The notes under the pieces: model-generated
What the model saw: the letters and a program-made list of their open reading frames with translations, nothing else
What the model was told of the DNA's origin: nothing
Databases searched by the model: none
Position numbers and translations under genes: made by a program
Shown: piece by piece, positions 15,389-24,216 of the stretch
Layout of the letters: the number at the start of each line of letters is the position of its first letter
Numbering within the stretch: position 1 is the stretch's first letter
DNA from: Streptomyces sp. SID4985
GTDB taxonomy: Bacteria > Actinomycetota > Actinomycetes > Streptomycetales > Streptomycetaceae
Assembly: GCF_009863025.1 (NCBI RefSeq)
Contig: NZ_WWIR01000206.1
Span: 1-37,545, forward strand
Reading direction: 5' to 3'
DNA length: 37,545 nt

Positions 15389-16204
15389 TCAGTGCGTGCG
15401 GGGCGCCAAGGCAGCCCAGTCCACGGTGACTTCGCCCTGGCGCCAGCGCGCGGGGCCGTCCGTCACCGGCCAGTCGGCCGTCAGGTCCCGGACCGTACGC
15501 AGCCAGCGCTGGCGGGCGCCGTAGGAGGCGAAGGGCGCGGCGGCGGCCCACGCGCGGTCGAAGTCGCGCAGGAAGGCGTGCACCGGTTCGCCGGGCACAT
15601 TGCGGTGGATCAGCGCCTTCGGCAGCCGCTCGGCGAGGTCGGAGGGGCGCTCCAGGGAGCCGAGCCGGGTCGCGAAGGTCACCGTGCGCGGGCCCTCGGG
15701 GCCGAGCGCGACCCACACATGCCGCCGCCCGATCTCGTCGCACGTCCCCTCGACAAGGAGCCCGCCGCGCGAAACCCCATCCGCCGGGGCGAGCCGCGCG
15801 CACAGCCGCTGCCACACGGCCGCGACCTGCTCCTCGTCGTACTGCCGCAGCACGTTCGCCGCCCGGATCAGCTCCGGCCGCCCGGGCACCGGGATCTCGA
15901 AGCCGCCGTGCCGGAAGGTGAGCCCCTCGCGCTCGTACGGCCGCGCCGCCGCGACCCGCTCCGGCTCGATCTCGACGCCGACCACCCGGGTGCGGGGCGC
16001 GACGGTCCGCAGTCGCCCGAGCAGCTCGACGGCGGTCCAGGGCGCGGCGCCGTACCCGAGGTCGACGGCCACCGGCGCGTCCGCGCGGCGCAGCTCGGCG
16101 CCGTGCGTGGCCGCGATCCAGCGGTCCATGCGGCGCAGCCGGTTGGGGTTGGTGGTGCCGCGCGTCACCGTGCCTACGGGTCGGGAGGTCGCGCGGGTTG
16201 CCAT
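15389..16204 (-). CDS. Class I SAM-dependent methyltransferase
   Basis: 271-residue protein. The SAM-binding motif I is VAVDLGYGAAPWTAVELL, with GVEIEPERV as the motif II acidic strand end, and RAANVLRQYDEEQ further on. The AdoMet loop is DLGYGAAP rather than the usual D-x-G-x-G. The target is unknown. The gene lies between the NlpC/P60 gene and divergent mshA, as in S. coelicolor. The start is ATG 16204 (MATRATSRPVGTV), since upstream codons lack a ribosome binding site. Confidence 0.8.
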   Translation of the reverse strand: MATRATSRPVGTVTRGTTNPNRLRRMDRWIAATHGAELRRADAPVAVDLGYGAAPWTAVELLGRLRTVAPRTRVVGVEIEPERVAAARPYEREGLTFRHGGFEIPVPGRPELIRAANVLRQYDEEQVAAVWQRLCARLAPADGVSRGGLLVEGTCDEIGRRHVWVALGPEGPRTVTFATRLGSLERPSDLAERLPKALIHRNVPGEPVHAFLRDFDRAWAAAAPFASYGARQRWLRTVRDLTADWPVTDGPARWRQGEVTVDWAALAPRTH

Positions 16205-16430
16205 GGATACGAGGGTAAGCGGGAGCGGATGCCCTTTCGGTCGGACTCGTACCGGGCCCGGACTCACGCCGAGCCCGAACGGTTGAGCGAATCATGGTCA
16301 TGATTCGGTAAAGCCGCTTGATCGGGGCCGTCAACGGGAAATGGCCGGACACCCGTCCGGTGTTGCACGTCCGGGAGGGCTGGGTCGGTCCTCCGGTCGT
16401 CATGGCCGCGCCGAGGAGGAGGAACGCCAC

Positions 16431-17768
16431 GTGAGCCAGTACGTCAGCAGGCTCGGGCGGCGCTCCCCGGCGGCTCCGCCCCGGCTGAGGCTGCACCGCA
16501 AGCCCCGCCGGGTCGCCATGCTCTCCGTGCACACCTCGCCGCTCCACCAGCCCGGCACCGGCGACGCGGGCGGCATGAACGTCTACATCGTGGAGCTGGC
16601 CCAGCGCCTCGCCGCGATCAACATCGAGGTCGAGATCTTCACCCGGGCCACCTCCGGCGACCTCGCCCCCACCGTCCAGCTCGCCCCCGGCGTCCTGGTC
16701 CGGCACGTGGACGCGGGCCCCTACGAGGGCCTGGCCAAGGAGGACCTGCCCGCCCAGCTGTGCGCCTTCACCCACGGCGTGATGCAGGCCTGGGCCGGGC
16801 ACCGCCCCGGCCACTACGACCTCGTCCACTCCCACTACTGGCTCTCCGGCCACGTCGGCTGGCTCGCCGCCCAGCGCTGGGGCGTCCCGCTGGTCCACGC
16901 CATGCACACCATGGCCAAGGTCAAGAACGCCAGCCTGGCGGTCGGTGACACTCCCGAGCCCGCAGCGCGCGTGATCGGCGAGACCCAGATCGTGCACGCC
17001 GCCGGGCGGCTCATCGCCAACACCGCCGAGGAAGCCGCCGAACTCGTCCGCCACTACGAGGCCGACCCCGCCAAGGTCGCCGTCGTCCACCCCGGCGTGA
17101 ACCTCGCCCGATTCCGCGTGGCGACGGGCCGCGCCGCCGCCCGCGCCCGGCTCGGGCTGCCGCAGGACGCCCTGATCCCCCTCTTCGCCGGCCGGATACA
17201 GCCCCTCAAGGCCCCCGACGTGCTGCTCCGCGCCGTCGCCCATCTCCTGGACGAGCGCCCCGAGCTGCGGCCGAGGATCGTCGTACCCGTCGTGGGCGGG
17301 CCCAGCGGAAGCGGCCTCGCCAAGCCCGAGGGGCTGCAGAAACTCGCCGCGCGGCTCGGCATCACGGACGTCGTACGGTTCCGGCCGCCGGTCGGGCAGG
17401 AACAGCTCGCGGACTGGTTCCGGGCCGCGTCCGTCCTGGTCATGCCGTCCCACAGCGAGTCCTTCGGCCTCGTCGCCATCGAGGCGCAGGCCACCGGTAC
17501 GCCGGTGATCGCCGCCTCGGTCGGCGGCCTCCCGGTCGCCGTGCGCGACGGCGAGACCGGCTTCCTGGTCGACGGCCACGACCCGGCCGCCTACGCCCAC
17601 GTGCTCCGCCGCTTCGCCGACGACCCCACCCTCTCCGACCGCATGGGCACCGCCGCCGCCCACCACGCCCTCGCCTTCGGCTGGGACGCCTCGGCAGCGG
17701 CGACGGCGGACGTCTACACGGCCGCGATGGCGGCACACCGACGTCGCGTACGCTCGCCACATGGGTGA
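16431..17768 (+). CDS. mshA: D-inositol-3-phosphate glycosyltransferase MshA
   Basis: 445-residue GT4 (GT-B fold) glycosyltransferase that makes the first mycothiol intermediate from UDP-GlcNAc and 1L-myo-inositol 1-phosphate. The N-domain contains [19 protein letters not shown] (35-53), where GGMN is the donor/acceptor loop, and HSHYWLSG. The C-domain has [19 protein letters not shown] and the retaining-GT signature [20 protein letters not shown] (about 343-362). The length fits the family. GTG 16431 follows GAGGAGGAGG (16412-16421). Earlier in-frame codons precede that site. It overlaps the YbjN gene by 8 bp, as mshA and Rv0487 are paired in M. tuberculosis. Confidence 0.96.
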   Translation: MSQYVSRLGRRSPAAPPRLRLHRKPRRVAMLSVHTSPLHQPGTGDAGGMNVYIVELAQRLAAINIEVEIFTRATSGDLAPTVQLAPGVLVRHVDAGPYEGLAKEDLPAQLCAFTHGVMQAWAGHRPGHYDLVHSHYWLSGHVGWLAAQRWGVPLVHAMHTMAKVKNASLAVGDTPEPAARVIGETQIVHAAGRLIANTAEEAAELVRHYEADPAKVAVVHPGVNLARFRVATGRAAARARLGLPQDALIPLFAGRIQPLKAPDVLLRAVAHLLDERPELRPRIVVPVVGGPSGSGLAKPEGLQKLAARLGITDVVRFRPPVGQEQLADWFRAASVLVMPSHSESFGLVAIEAQATGTPVIAASVGGLPVAVRDGETGFLVDGHDPAAYAHVLRRFADDPTLSDRMGTAAAHHALAFGWDASAAATADVYTAAMAAHRRRVRSPHG

Positions 17769-18324
17769 GGCGGACATGGGTACCGGGGCGGACATGGGTG
17801 AAGCGCACACGGGCGACGCGCACATGGCTGACGCCGCCAGCGCCGCACGAGTCGTCGAGGACGCCCTCAAGGACGCCGAGCTGGAGTGGGAGAACCCCGA
17901 AAACGGCTCCTACGTCGTCAAGCTGCCCGGCACCCGCAAGCTCTCCACCACCGTGTCGTTCCTCGTCGGCCGCCACACCCTCTCCGTGAACGCCTTCGTC
18001 ATCCGGCACCCCGACGAGAACGAGGCCGGCGTCCACCGCTGGCTCCTGGAGCGCAACCTCAAGTTGTACGGCGTGAGTTACGCCGTCGACCACCTCGGCG
18101 ACATCTACGTCACCGCCCGCCTCCCCCTCGCCGCCGTCACCCCCGACGAGATCGACCGCCTCCTCGGCCAGGTCCTCGAAGCGGCCGACGGCGCCTTCAA
18201 CACCCTCCTGGAACTGGGCTTCGCCTCCGCGATCCGCAAGGAACACGCCTGGCGCGTCGCCCGCGGCGAGTCCACCCGCAACCTGGACGCGTTCGCGCAC
18301 CTGATCCGCCGCGAAGAGGGCTGA
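17761..18324 (+). CDS. YbjN domain protein (Rv0487-like)
   Basis: 187-residue protein with the YbjN / type III secretion chaperone-like fold in its main part (from about 25 to 175): [55 protein letters not shown] and [30 protein letters not shown]. Residues 1-22 are a degenerate repeat ([20 protein letters not shown]) and may not all be translated, as ATGs at 17761, 17776, 17794 and 17824 are all in frame. It follows mshA directly with an 8-bp overlap and is co-conserved with it in actinobacteria. Its role is unknown. Some YbjN members act as chaperones or regulators. Confidence 0.88.
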   Translation: MGEADMGTGADMGEAHTGDAHMADAASAARVVEDALKDAELEWENPENGSYVVKLPGTRKLSTTVSFLVGRHTLSVNAFVIRHPDENEAGVHRWLLERNLKLYGVSYAVDHLGDIYVTARLPLAAVTPDEIDRLLGQVLEAADGAFNTLLELGFASAIRKEHAWRVARGESTRNLDAFAHLIRREEG

Positions 18325-18331
18325 TGCGGCA

Positions 18332-19126
18332 TCAGCCGCGATCCCGGTAGCGCCCCGGGGTCACCCCCACCAACCGCTTGAAGTGCCGCGTGAGATGGGC
18401 CTGGTCGCAGAAGCCGGTCGCCGTCGCGACCTCGCTCGGGGGCAGGCCGTCGAGCAGGAGGTGGCGGGCCCGGCCGACGCGACGGGAGGTCAGGTACTGG
18501 TGCGGGGGGATGCCGTAGGCGGTGCTGAACGTCCGTACCAGGTGGGCGGGATGGGCGTGCAGGAGGCGGGCGGCGTCCGCGAGGGTGAGGCGGGCGGCGA
18601 CCTGTTCGTCCAGCAACTCCCGTAGGCGACGGGCCAGTACGGGGTCGGGCCGGGCGGACGGCCGTTCCCGGCGCCGGAGATGGTCCCGCAGGCGCTCGCC
18701 GACCAGTGCGAGCCTGCTCTCCGCCTCCAGTTCGTCCCCGGCCCGCCGCAGCGCCCCGTGCAGCCGTCCGACCCGTTCGCGCAGCAGGGCGTCCGCGAGG
18801 TCGGGGCCGTCGACGGCGGCGCCGATCAACTCCGCGCCGAGCAGGCTCTCGTCGAGGTACAGCACCCGCTTGCGGAAGCCGTCCGGGGTGGCGGCGGCGC
18901 CGTTGTGCGGCACATGCGGGGGCAGCAGGGTGACCGTGTCGCGCGGGGTGCCGTGCTCGTGCCGCCCGAGGTCGTACCGCACCGCGCCGTCGTCCACGAT
19001 CAGCAGCGTCCAGGCGTCGTGGACGTGCATCGGATACGCGTACTCCGTGAAACGGGCGTGGAAGACCTCCACGACACCCGGTACACGCGGGCGCCAGGCG
19101 GAGACGTCACGCTGGTCGGCGGGCAC
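18332..19126 (-). CDS. AraC-family regulator with cupin sensor
   Basis: 264-residue regulator. The N-terminal cupin-like sensor (about 15-80) contains FTEYAYPMHVHDAWTLLIVDDGAVRYDLG, with the histidines of a small-molecule pocket. The C-terminal AraC domain (about 165-262) has two helix-turn-helices: LTLADAARLLHAHPAHLVRTF and PPSEVATATGFCDQAHLTRHFKRLVGVTPGRYR. The start at GTG 19126 follows TACGTT (minus strand, 19138-19133) by 6 nt, a leaderless arrangement. It converges on the YbjN gene (7 bp apart) and diverges from the DUF2000 gene, a likely target. Confidence 0.88.
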   Translation of the reverse strand: MPADQRDVSAWRPRVPGVVEVFHARFTEYAYPMHVHDAWTLLIVDDGAVRYDLGRHEHGTPRDTVTLLPPHVPHNGAAATPDGFRKRVLYLDESLLGAELIGAAVDGPDLADALLRERVGRLHGALRRAGDELEAESRLALVGERLRDHLRRRERPSARPDPVLARRLRELLDEQVAARLTLADAARLLHAHPAHLVRTFSTAYGIPPHQYLTSRRVGRARHLLLDGLPPSEVATATGFCDQAHLTRHFKRLVGVTPGRYRDRG

Positions 19127-19132
19127 GCAAAC

Positions 19133-19138
19133 AACGTA
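19133..19138 (-). promoter_or_regulatory. Putative -10 box of the AraC gene
   Basis: TACGTT on the minus strand, 6 nt before the GTG at 19126. The spacing equals that at devE and devA. Confidence 0.4.
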
Positions 19139-19175
19139 CAAGACGGGGCCGGGAACCGGTCGGCAGTCTCGGGGC

Positions 19176-19634
19176 ATGAACGAACAGCCCCTCTCCCAGC
19201 CCCTCCCCGCCGACGGCCCCGTCTCCCGGTTCGACACCAAGATCGCCGTACTGCTCCGGGACGACCTGGAACCCTGGCAGCGCCTGAACGTCACCGCGTT
19301 CCTGGTCAGCGGCCTGGGCAGCCAGGTCCCCGAGGTGGTGGGCGCGCCCTACGAAGACGCCGACGGTGTGGGTTACCTCCCCATGTTCCGCCAGCCCGTC
19401 CTGGTCTTCGAGGGCTCCAAGGAGACCCTGTGTGCGGCCCACACACGTGCGCTCGCCCGCGCCCTGCCCCGCGCCCTCTTCACCGCCGACCTCTTCGCCA
19501 CCGGCAACGACCACGACAACCGGGCAGCCGTACGGGCCGTACCCACGGCGGAACTCGACCTGGTCGGTCTCGCGGTGTACGGCCCGAGGAACGGGGTGGA
19601 CAAGGTGACGAAGGGGGCGCGGATGCATCCGTAG
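19176..19634 (+). CDS. DUF2000 family protein
   Basis: 152-residue protein. The pattern RFDTKIAVLLRDDLEPWQRLNVTAFLVSGL at the start and LDLVGLAVYGPRNGVDKVTKGARMHP at the end is that of DUF2000, a family related by fold to PTH2-type peptidyl-tRNA hydrolases, with no proven function. It is divergent from an AraC regulator (about 50 bp apart), an arrangement that suggests control by it. ATG 19176 lacks a clear ribosome binding site. Confidence 0.82.
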   Translation: MNEQPLSQPLPADGPVSRFDTKIAVLLRDDLEPWQRLNVTAFLVSGLGSQVPEVVGAPYEDADGVGYLPMFRQPVLVFEGSKETLCAAHTRALARALPRALFTADLFATGNDHDNRAAVRAVPTAELDLVGLAVYGPRNGVDKVTKGARMHP

Positions 19635-19650
19635 GGGGCGCCCCGGAGGG

Positions 19651-20997
19651 TCAGGCGGTACGCAGCCCGGCAGGGGCATCGGTGTTGGTGTCGGTGTCGG
19701 CGTCCTTGCCGACGGCGTCCGCCGGGGCCGGGCCCGCCGGGGCGGTGACCGCCGGAGCCGCGTCGGCCTGGAGCGCGACCGTCTCCTCCTTCGGCAGCCT
19801 CCGCATCAGCACCCCGTACCCGAGCCCCGCCACCGTGCCGACCGCCGCGCACCCGGCCCACAGCCACGCCGCCCCGAACCGGTCGATCACCGTGCCGGAC
19901 ACCAGCGGGGCGACCAGCGCGGCGGCGGACCAGGACAGGCCGTAGACGCCCTGGTAGCGGCCGCGCCCGTGGACGGGGGAGAGGCGTACGACGAGCCCGG
20001 TCTGGGTCGGCGCGTTCACGATCTCGGCGAGGGTCCACACCACGACCGTCAGCGCGAAGAGCCCGACCGACCCGGCGAAGGCGGTGAGCCCGAAGCCGTA
20101 GCCCGCGAGGAGCGAGGAGACGACCAGCAGCATGCGGGCGTCGCGGTGCTCGATGAAGCGGGTGACCGGGATCTGGAGGACGACGATGAGGATGCCGTTG
20201 ACGGCGATGGCCATGCCGTAGTCGGCGGGGGAGAACCCGGCGCGGCCCATGGCCACCGGCAGACCGACCGAGCCCTGCTGGAAGACCAGGGCGATGAGGA
20301 AGGACAGCCCGACGACCGCCATGTACCGCCGGTCGCGCAGCACGGTGCCGAGGCCGACCTCGCTCCCGGTCTCCTTGGCGGTGGGCGCGGGGCGGGACTC
20401 GGGCAGCTTGAGGAAGACGACGATCGCGCAGATCAGCGTCATCCCGGCCTCGATGAGGAACCCGGCGCGGTAGCTGTAGCGGGCGATGAAACCGGCGCCC
20501 ATGGAGGAGACGGCGAAGCCGAGGTTGATCGCCCAGTAGTTGAGCGAGAAGGCGCGGACCCGGTCCTCGGGGCGCACGATGTCGGCCATCATCGCCTGCA
20601 CGGCGGGCCGCGAGGCGTTGGAGGCGGCGCCGACCAGGAAGGCGACGCCCGCGATGGCGACCGGGTCGCGCATGAAGCCGAGCAGGGCGACCGAGGCGGC
20701 GGTGGCGAGCTGCGCGACGAGCAGGGTGGGCCGCCTGCCGAACCGGTCCGCCATCACGCCGCCGCCCAGCGAGGAGACGACGCCGCCGAGCCCGTGCAGG
20801 GAGGCGACGAGACCGGCGTACGAGGCGGAGTAGCCGCGGTCGAGGGTCAGATAGAGCGCCATGAAGGTGGCGACGAAGGCGCCGAGCCGGTTGATCAGGG
20901 TGCTGGTCCACAGCCACCAGAAGGCGCGGGGCATGCCGGAGACGGAGGCGCGGGCGGCTGATGTGAGACGGCCGACGGGCGCGGCGAGCGCGGACAT
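19651..20997 (-). CDS. MFS transporter, drug-efflux type
   Basis: 448-residue integral membrane protein with 12 predicted spans. The motif-A loop GGGVMADRFGRRPTLLVAQL lies between spans 2 and 3, and a long central loop (near 205-220, LPESRPAPTAKETGSEVGL) divides the halves. The C-terminal tail from about 415 is Ala/Thr/Asp-rich and cytosolic. Such proteins export small molecules by proton antiport. The substrate is unknown. ATG 20997 is preceded by a G-rich stretch. It is divergent from gpmA and converges on the DUF2000 gene with a 16-bp gap. Confidence 0.88.
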   Translation of the reverse strand: MSALAAPVGRLTSAARASVSGMPRAFWWLWTSTLINRLGAFVATFMALYLTLDRGYSASYAGLVASLHGLGGVVSSLGGGVMADRFGRRPTLLVAQLATAASVALLGFMRDPVAIAGVAFLVGAASNASRPAVQAMMADIVRPEDRVRAFSLNYWAINLGFAVSSMGAGFIARYSYRAGFLIEAGMTLICAIVVFLKLPESRPAPTAKETGSEVGLGTVLRDRRYMAVVGLSFLIALVFQQGSVGLPVAMGRAGFSPADYGMAIAVNGILIVVLQIPVTRFIEHRDARMLLVVSSLLAGYGFGLTAFAGSVGLFALTVVVWTLAEIVNAPTQTGLVVRLSPVHGRGRYQGVYGLSWSAAALVAPLVSGTVIDRFGAAWLWAGCAAVGTVAGLGYGVLMRRLPKEETVALQADAAPAVTAPAGPAPADAVGKDADTDTNTDAPAGLRTA

Positions 20998-21159
20998 GTG
21001 GACGAGACCCCCCGGTAAGTGGTGCTATCGGTGTGCGCAACTTACTCCGGGCGCGTTGTCGGGGGCCACTCAATTAACAGATGCCGTCAACTGTGGGTGC
21101 CTTTCGGCTCCCGTGGGCGGCTGGGACGGTCGTCCGGGAGGTGGATTACGCTCTGACCC

Positions 21160-21921
21160 ATGGCCGACGCACCGTACAAGCTGATCCTCCTCCGCCACGG
21201 CGAGAGCGAGTGGAACGCGAAGAACCTGTTCACCGGCTGGGTGGACGTCAACCTCAACGAGAAGGGCGAGAAGGAGGCGGTCCGCGGCGGTGAGCTGCTG
21301 ACGGACGCCGGCCTGCTGCCCGACGTGGTCCACACGTCGCTCCAGAAGCGCGCGATCCGCACGGCCCAGCTGTCGCTGGAGGCCGCGGACCGCCACTGGA
21401 TCCCGGTCCACCGCAGCTGGCGCCTGAACGAGCGCCACTACGGCGCGCTCCAGGGCAAGAACAAGGCGGAGACGCTGGCCGAGTTCGGCGAGGACCAGTT
21501 CATGCTCTGGCGCCGCTCCTACGACACCCCGCCGCCGCCGCTCCCGCGCGACGCGGAGTACTCCCAGTTCAACGACGCCCGCTACGCCGACCTCCCCCCC
21601 GAGCTGCGCCCCCAGACGGAGTGCCTCAAGGACGTCGTCGTCCGGATGCTCCCCTACTGGTACGACAACATCGTCCCCGACCTCCTCGACGGCAACACGG
21701 TCCTGGTCGCCGCCCACGGCAACAGCCTCCGCGCCCTGGTCAAGCACCTGGACGGCATCTCCGACGAGGACATCGCTTCCCTCAACATCCCGACCGGCAT
21801 CCCGCTCTACTACGAGCTGGACGCGGACTTCAAGCCGGTCACGCGTGGCGGGAAGTACCTGGACCCGGAGGCGGCTGCGGCCGCGATCGAGGCTGTGAAG
21901 AACCAGGGCAAGAAGAAGTAA
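21160..21921 (+). CDS. gpmA: 2,3-bisphosphoglycerate-dependent phosphoglycerate mutase
   Basis: 253-residue glycolytic enzyme that interconverts 3- and 2-phosphoglycerate. The active-site phosphohistidine is H13 in LRHGESEWN. The partner His is H186 in [23 protein letters not shown] (about 88-99) contacts substrate. Length and motifs are those of the dPGM family. It is followed by a good intrinsic terminator. In M. tuberculosis gpm1 is also near senX3-regX3, here represented by phoR-phoP, but an accessory insert separates them in this genome. Confidence 0.97.
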   Translation: MADAPYKLILLRHGESEWNAKNLFTGWVDVNLNEKGEKEAVRGGELLTDAGLLPDVVHTSLQKRAIRTAQLSLEAADRHWIPVHRSWRLNERHYGALQGKNKAETLAEFGEDQFMLWRRSYDTPPPPLPRDAEYSQFNDARYADLPPELRPQTECLKDVVVRMLPYWYDNIVPDLLDGNTVLVAAHGNSLRALVKHLDGISDEDIASLNIPTGIPLYYELDADFKPVTRGGKYLDPEAAAAAIEAVKNQGKKK

Positions 21922-21934
21922 CGCGCCGCCACAG

Positions 21935-21975
21935 AGCCCCCGACCTGCTGCTTCTCGGCAAGGCGGGGGCTTTTT
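21935..21975 (+). terminator. Rho-independent terminator of gpmA
   Basis: AGCCCCCG (21935-21942) pairs with CGGGGGCT (21964-21971), followed by a run of T to 21975. It begins 13 bp after the gpmA stop. This is the only classical stem-plus-T-tract terminator I see in the window. Confidence 0.9.
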
Positions 21976-22028
21976 GGTGGGGCCGTCTCCGGGCCGCCAG
22001 CTGCTCCACACAGACCGCCCGGCGCAGA

Positions 22029-22682
22029 TCAGGACGCGACGAGGCGGCTGGTGAAGCCGTCGCGGATGAGGGACTCGTACGCTCCGCGCACGTCCTCCGG
22101 GACCTCCTGCGCGATGGCGAATCCGTGCTTCGGGTACTCGATGACCCGCTGGAGGTCGCCTACGAGCATGTCCAGGACGAGTTTCTCGTCGCCGATGGAC
22201 TTCACGTAGTCGTCGAGTTCCAACGGCTCCGACGCGCAGAGGATCTCGACGTCGGGCCACAGCTTGCGGGCGGTCGCGTACGAGCGGCGTTCCATGCAGG
22301 GCTTGGAGACGAGCAGCACCGTGGCCGGGGTGATGCCCGCGCTGGCGAGGACCTCGCGGGAGAGGGTGATGTTCTGGCCGGTGTTTCCGGCGTGCGGTTC
22401 CAGGAGGATCGCCTTGGTGGGGACGCCGAGGTCGATGGCGTGCTCGCGGAAGTGGACGGCCTCGCCGCGGGGGAAGACCTTGGCGGTGGTGGGGCTGTTG
22501 CCGCCGGTGAAGACGAGGGTGGGGAACAGTCCGGCGCGGTACAGCTCGGCGGAGTGGGTGGCGACGCCGAGGTCGTGACTGCCCAGGCCGATGGCAACGT
22601 CGACGGGCCGTAGCGCGTGGTGCAGCTGGTGGTAGTCCCAGATCAGCGCGGCCCGCTGCCACTGGTCCTCGGTGATCGACAT
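22029..22682 (-). CDS. YdcF/SanA-like (DUF218) protein
   Basis: 217-residue protein with the DUF218 pattern: VDVAIGLGSHDLGVATHSAELYRAGLFPTLVFTGGNS, then HFREHAIDLGVPTKAILLEPHAGNTGQNITLS, and LLVSKPCMERRSYATARKLWPD. These are the typical HE-x6-G and N-T-x2-N blocks. There is no signal or membrane segment, so it is the soluble YdcF type. E. coli YdcF binds S-adenosylmethionine, but its role is unknown. The start is set at ATG 22682 (MSITEDQWQRA). A GTG at 22757 would add 25 residues. First gene of the accessory stretch after gpmA. Confidence 0.82.
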   Translation of the reverse strand: MSITEDQWQRAALIWDYHQLHHALRPVDVAIGLGSHDLGVATHSAELYRAGLFPTLVFTGGNSPTTAKVFPRGEAVHFREHAIDLGVPTKAILLEPHAGNTGQNITLSREVLASAGITPATVLLVSKPCMERRSYATARKLWPDVEILCASEPLELDDYVKSIGDEKLVLDMLVGDLQRVIEYPKHGFAIAQEVPEDVRGAYESLIRDGFTSRLVAS

Positions 22683-22840
22683 GTTCGGCACGGACGGGTG
22701 CCTAGGGATCAGCACAACCTCCGCCCCCGACCCAAGCGCCTCGGCCCCGGAGGCCACCCTTGACGATGGTGAGCCGGAGGGCGACGGGCGGGCCTGAGGT
22801 CACGAGGCGCCCGTCGCCGATAGTGAGCCCGTCGGACTGG

Positions 22841-23329
22841 TCAGGCGAGGGACGACCGGATCCGGTCGATGGCGCGCAGCACCTCGTCTCTGTTCTTCGC
22901 ACTCTTGATCCAGGTCGGTAGCCGCGCGACGAGCGTCATCCTTTTCACTCGCGCATCCCATGGGGCTCGCTCGCGCAACGGTGCCTGTACGAACTTCCGG
23001 ATCAGCTCCAGGTGTTCCGGGTTGTAGGCCCACACCCGGCCGTGTCGCACCTCTGTCTGCAACCACAACGGCAGACCGAAATAAGGATCTGTCGCTTCGC
23101 CTCGCCCTCGGAAGAGGCGGAACCCCTCCCCGGCGGCCTCTCGCGACAGACCGCACGTCCTGCAGACGAGACGACGGCGCGCGAACACCGAGGGAACCGT
23201 GTTCTCAGCCGCAGGCGCCATCAGGGCGACGTGTGCGATCCCAGCGCACCTCGGACAGCTCACGAGCACATGATCAATGAAGTCGTACTTCGTGTGCTGG
23301 GCGTCCCGGAACCGCTGTGGCGAGAGCAT
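22841..23329 (-). CDS. Zinc-ribbon (TFIIB-type) protein
   Basis: 162-residue protein with two CxxC knuckles, C25-C28 (SCPRC) and C56-C59 (CRTC), that make one zinc ribbon. After it come PYFGLPLWLQTEVRHGRVWAYNPEHLELIRKFVQAPLRERAP (about 82-123) and a basic C-terminal helix region. The same pattern occurs in Streptomyces and Bacillus proteins labelled TFIIB-type zinc-ribbon proteins, of unknown function. ATG 23329 starts it. It lies in the accessory insert, and no operon partner is obvious. The next gene upstream on this strand is a broken fragment. Confidence 0.78.
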   Translation of the reverse strand: MLSPQRFRDAQHTKYDFIDHVLVSCPRCAGIAHVALMAPAAENTVPSVFARRRLVCRTCGLSREAAGEGFRLFRGRGEATDPYFGLPLWLQTEVRHGRVWAYNPEHLELIRKFVQAPLRERAPWDARVKRMTLVARLPTWIKSAKNRDEVLRAIDRIRSSLA

Positions 23330-23475
23330 GACGCCAGTATGCAGTCAGGCATTTGCCTACGTTTCAACGCCTCAACCCGGGCCGTCCCTGGGGCGCCCGA
23401 GGCCGCTAGACAGCAGCCAACGACGACCGATGGCGCTCTCTCAGGCGCCCAGGACCAGCGCCCCGAGCAGCGCCT

Positions 23476-23696
23476 TCAGCTTTTCTGTACTTCCACTCGC
23501 GCTCCCGCCTCGCGGAGTGCCATGGCGGCCGACTCGGCGGCTTCTGGGGGTACCCCCTTGAGGATCATGGCGGTCGGCCGGGTCACAAGGAGCTTGCTGT
23601 GCCAGAGACTCAGGACCGTCAGGCGGCGTACGGTCTGGGCGACGGCCAGAGGTTCGGCGGGAAGTACTCGGGGGTCTCGCCTTCTGCGTCTGGCAT
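23476..23696 (-). pseudogene. Ribosomal L7/L12 C-terminal-like fragment, probably frameshifted
   Basis: The frame ending at 23476 reads VRRLTVLSLWHSKLLV, then PTAMILKGVPPEAAESAAMALREAGARVEVQKS, the fold seen in the C-terminal domain of L7/L12 and in small Streptomyces proteins related to it. There is no start codon in that frame at a sensible distance. An ATG at 23696 in a neighbouring frame gives MPDAEGETPEYFPPNLWP and runs into the conserved part only with a one-base shift near LWP. Either a frameshift has killed the gene or a weak internal start makes a short peptide. The chromosomal L7/L12 (rplL) belongs elsewhere. Confidence 0.45.
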
Positions 23697-23724
23697 GGCG
23701 GCATCCTGGTGTGGAGAGAGCGGC

Positions 23725-24210
23725 ATGACCAAGCCCGAAATCCCTTATGCGAAGGTCCACTTCCGGATGGAGGTCGAGGATGCCTGGCCTCCGGTCTCCG
23801 TGGAGAGCCTGTGGGCTGTCGACCTGGGGGACGACACCGTGCGGCTCGACAACGTGCCCTGGTTCGTGCGGGGCGTTGCCTGCGGAGACGTCGTGGCCAC
23901 CGAGTCCGATGAGGAGGGCGTGCGGTGGGGCGGTGAGGTGGTCCGGCGTTCGGAGAACTGCACCGTCCGCCTCATCGTGCTCCGCGACGGCGGCTCGGGG
24001 GCCGCTCGGCAGAGCGTGCTCAGCGCGTTTCGGGAGCTCGGCGTCGACGGGGAGGGCATCGAGCGGTTCGGGATGGTCGCCCTGGACATCCCGCCCACCG
24101 CCGACCTCGCCAAAGTGCAGCGGCTGCTGCGTCACGGTGTCGCCAAGGAGTGGTGGGACATGGAGGAGGGCTGCATCACCGCGCGATGGCGAGCCGTCTC
24201 CGCGGGCTGA
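23725..24210 (+). CDS. DUF4265-like protein
   Basis: 161-residue soluble acidic protein. The start ATG 23725 has GGAGAG at 23713-23718. The features (VESLWAVDLGDDTVRLDNVPWFVRGVACGDVVATESDEEG near 28-67; VRLIVLRDG; VLSAFRELGVDGEGIERFGMVALDIPP near 100-127) match the DUF4265 pattern as I remember it. Function is not known. It lies convergent with the three-gene minus-strand operon ending at 24217, only 6 bp away. Confidence 0.68.
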   Translation: MTKPEIPYAKVHFRMEVEDAWPPVSVESLWAVDLGDDTVRLDNVPWFVRGVACGDVVATESDEEGVRWGGEVVRRSENCTVRLIVLRDGGSGAARQSVLSAFRELGVDGEGIERFGMVALDIPPTADLAKVQRLLRHGVAKEWWDMEEGCITARWRAVSAG

Positions 24211-24216
24211 CGCCGT

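Noticed and set aside
14097..17870. 1257-codon open frame on the minus strand across mshA, the methyltransferase and the NlpC/P60 gene
   Set aside because: It runs antisense to mshA and out of frame with the hydrolase and methyltransferase genes, with no protein-family features. High GC produces such long empty frames.
22683..22757. N-terminal extension of the YdcF-like gene to GTG 22757
   Set aside because: The extension has no visible homology and no well-placed ribosome binding site. It is possible but less likely than ATG 22682.
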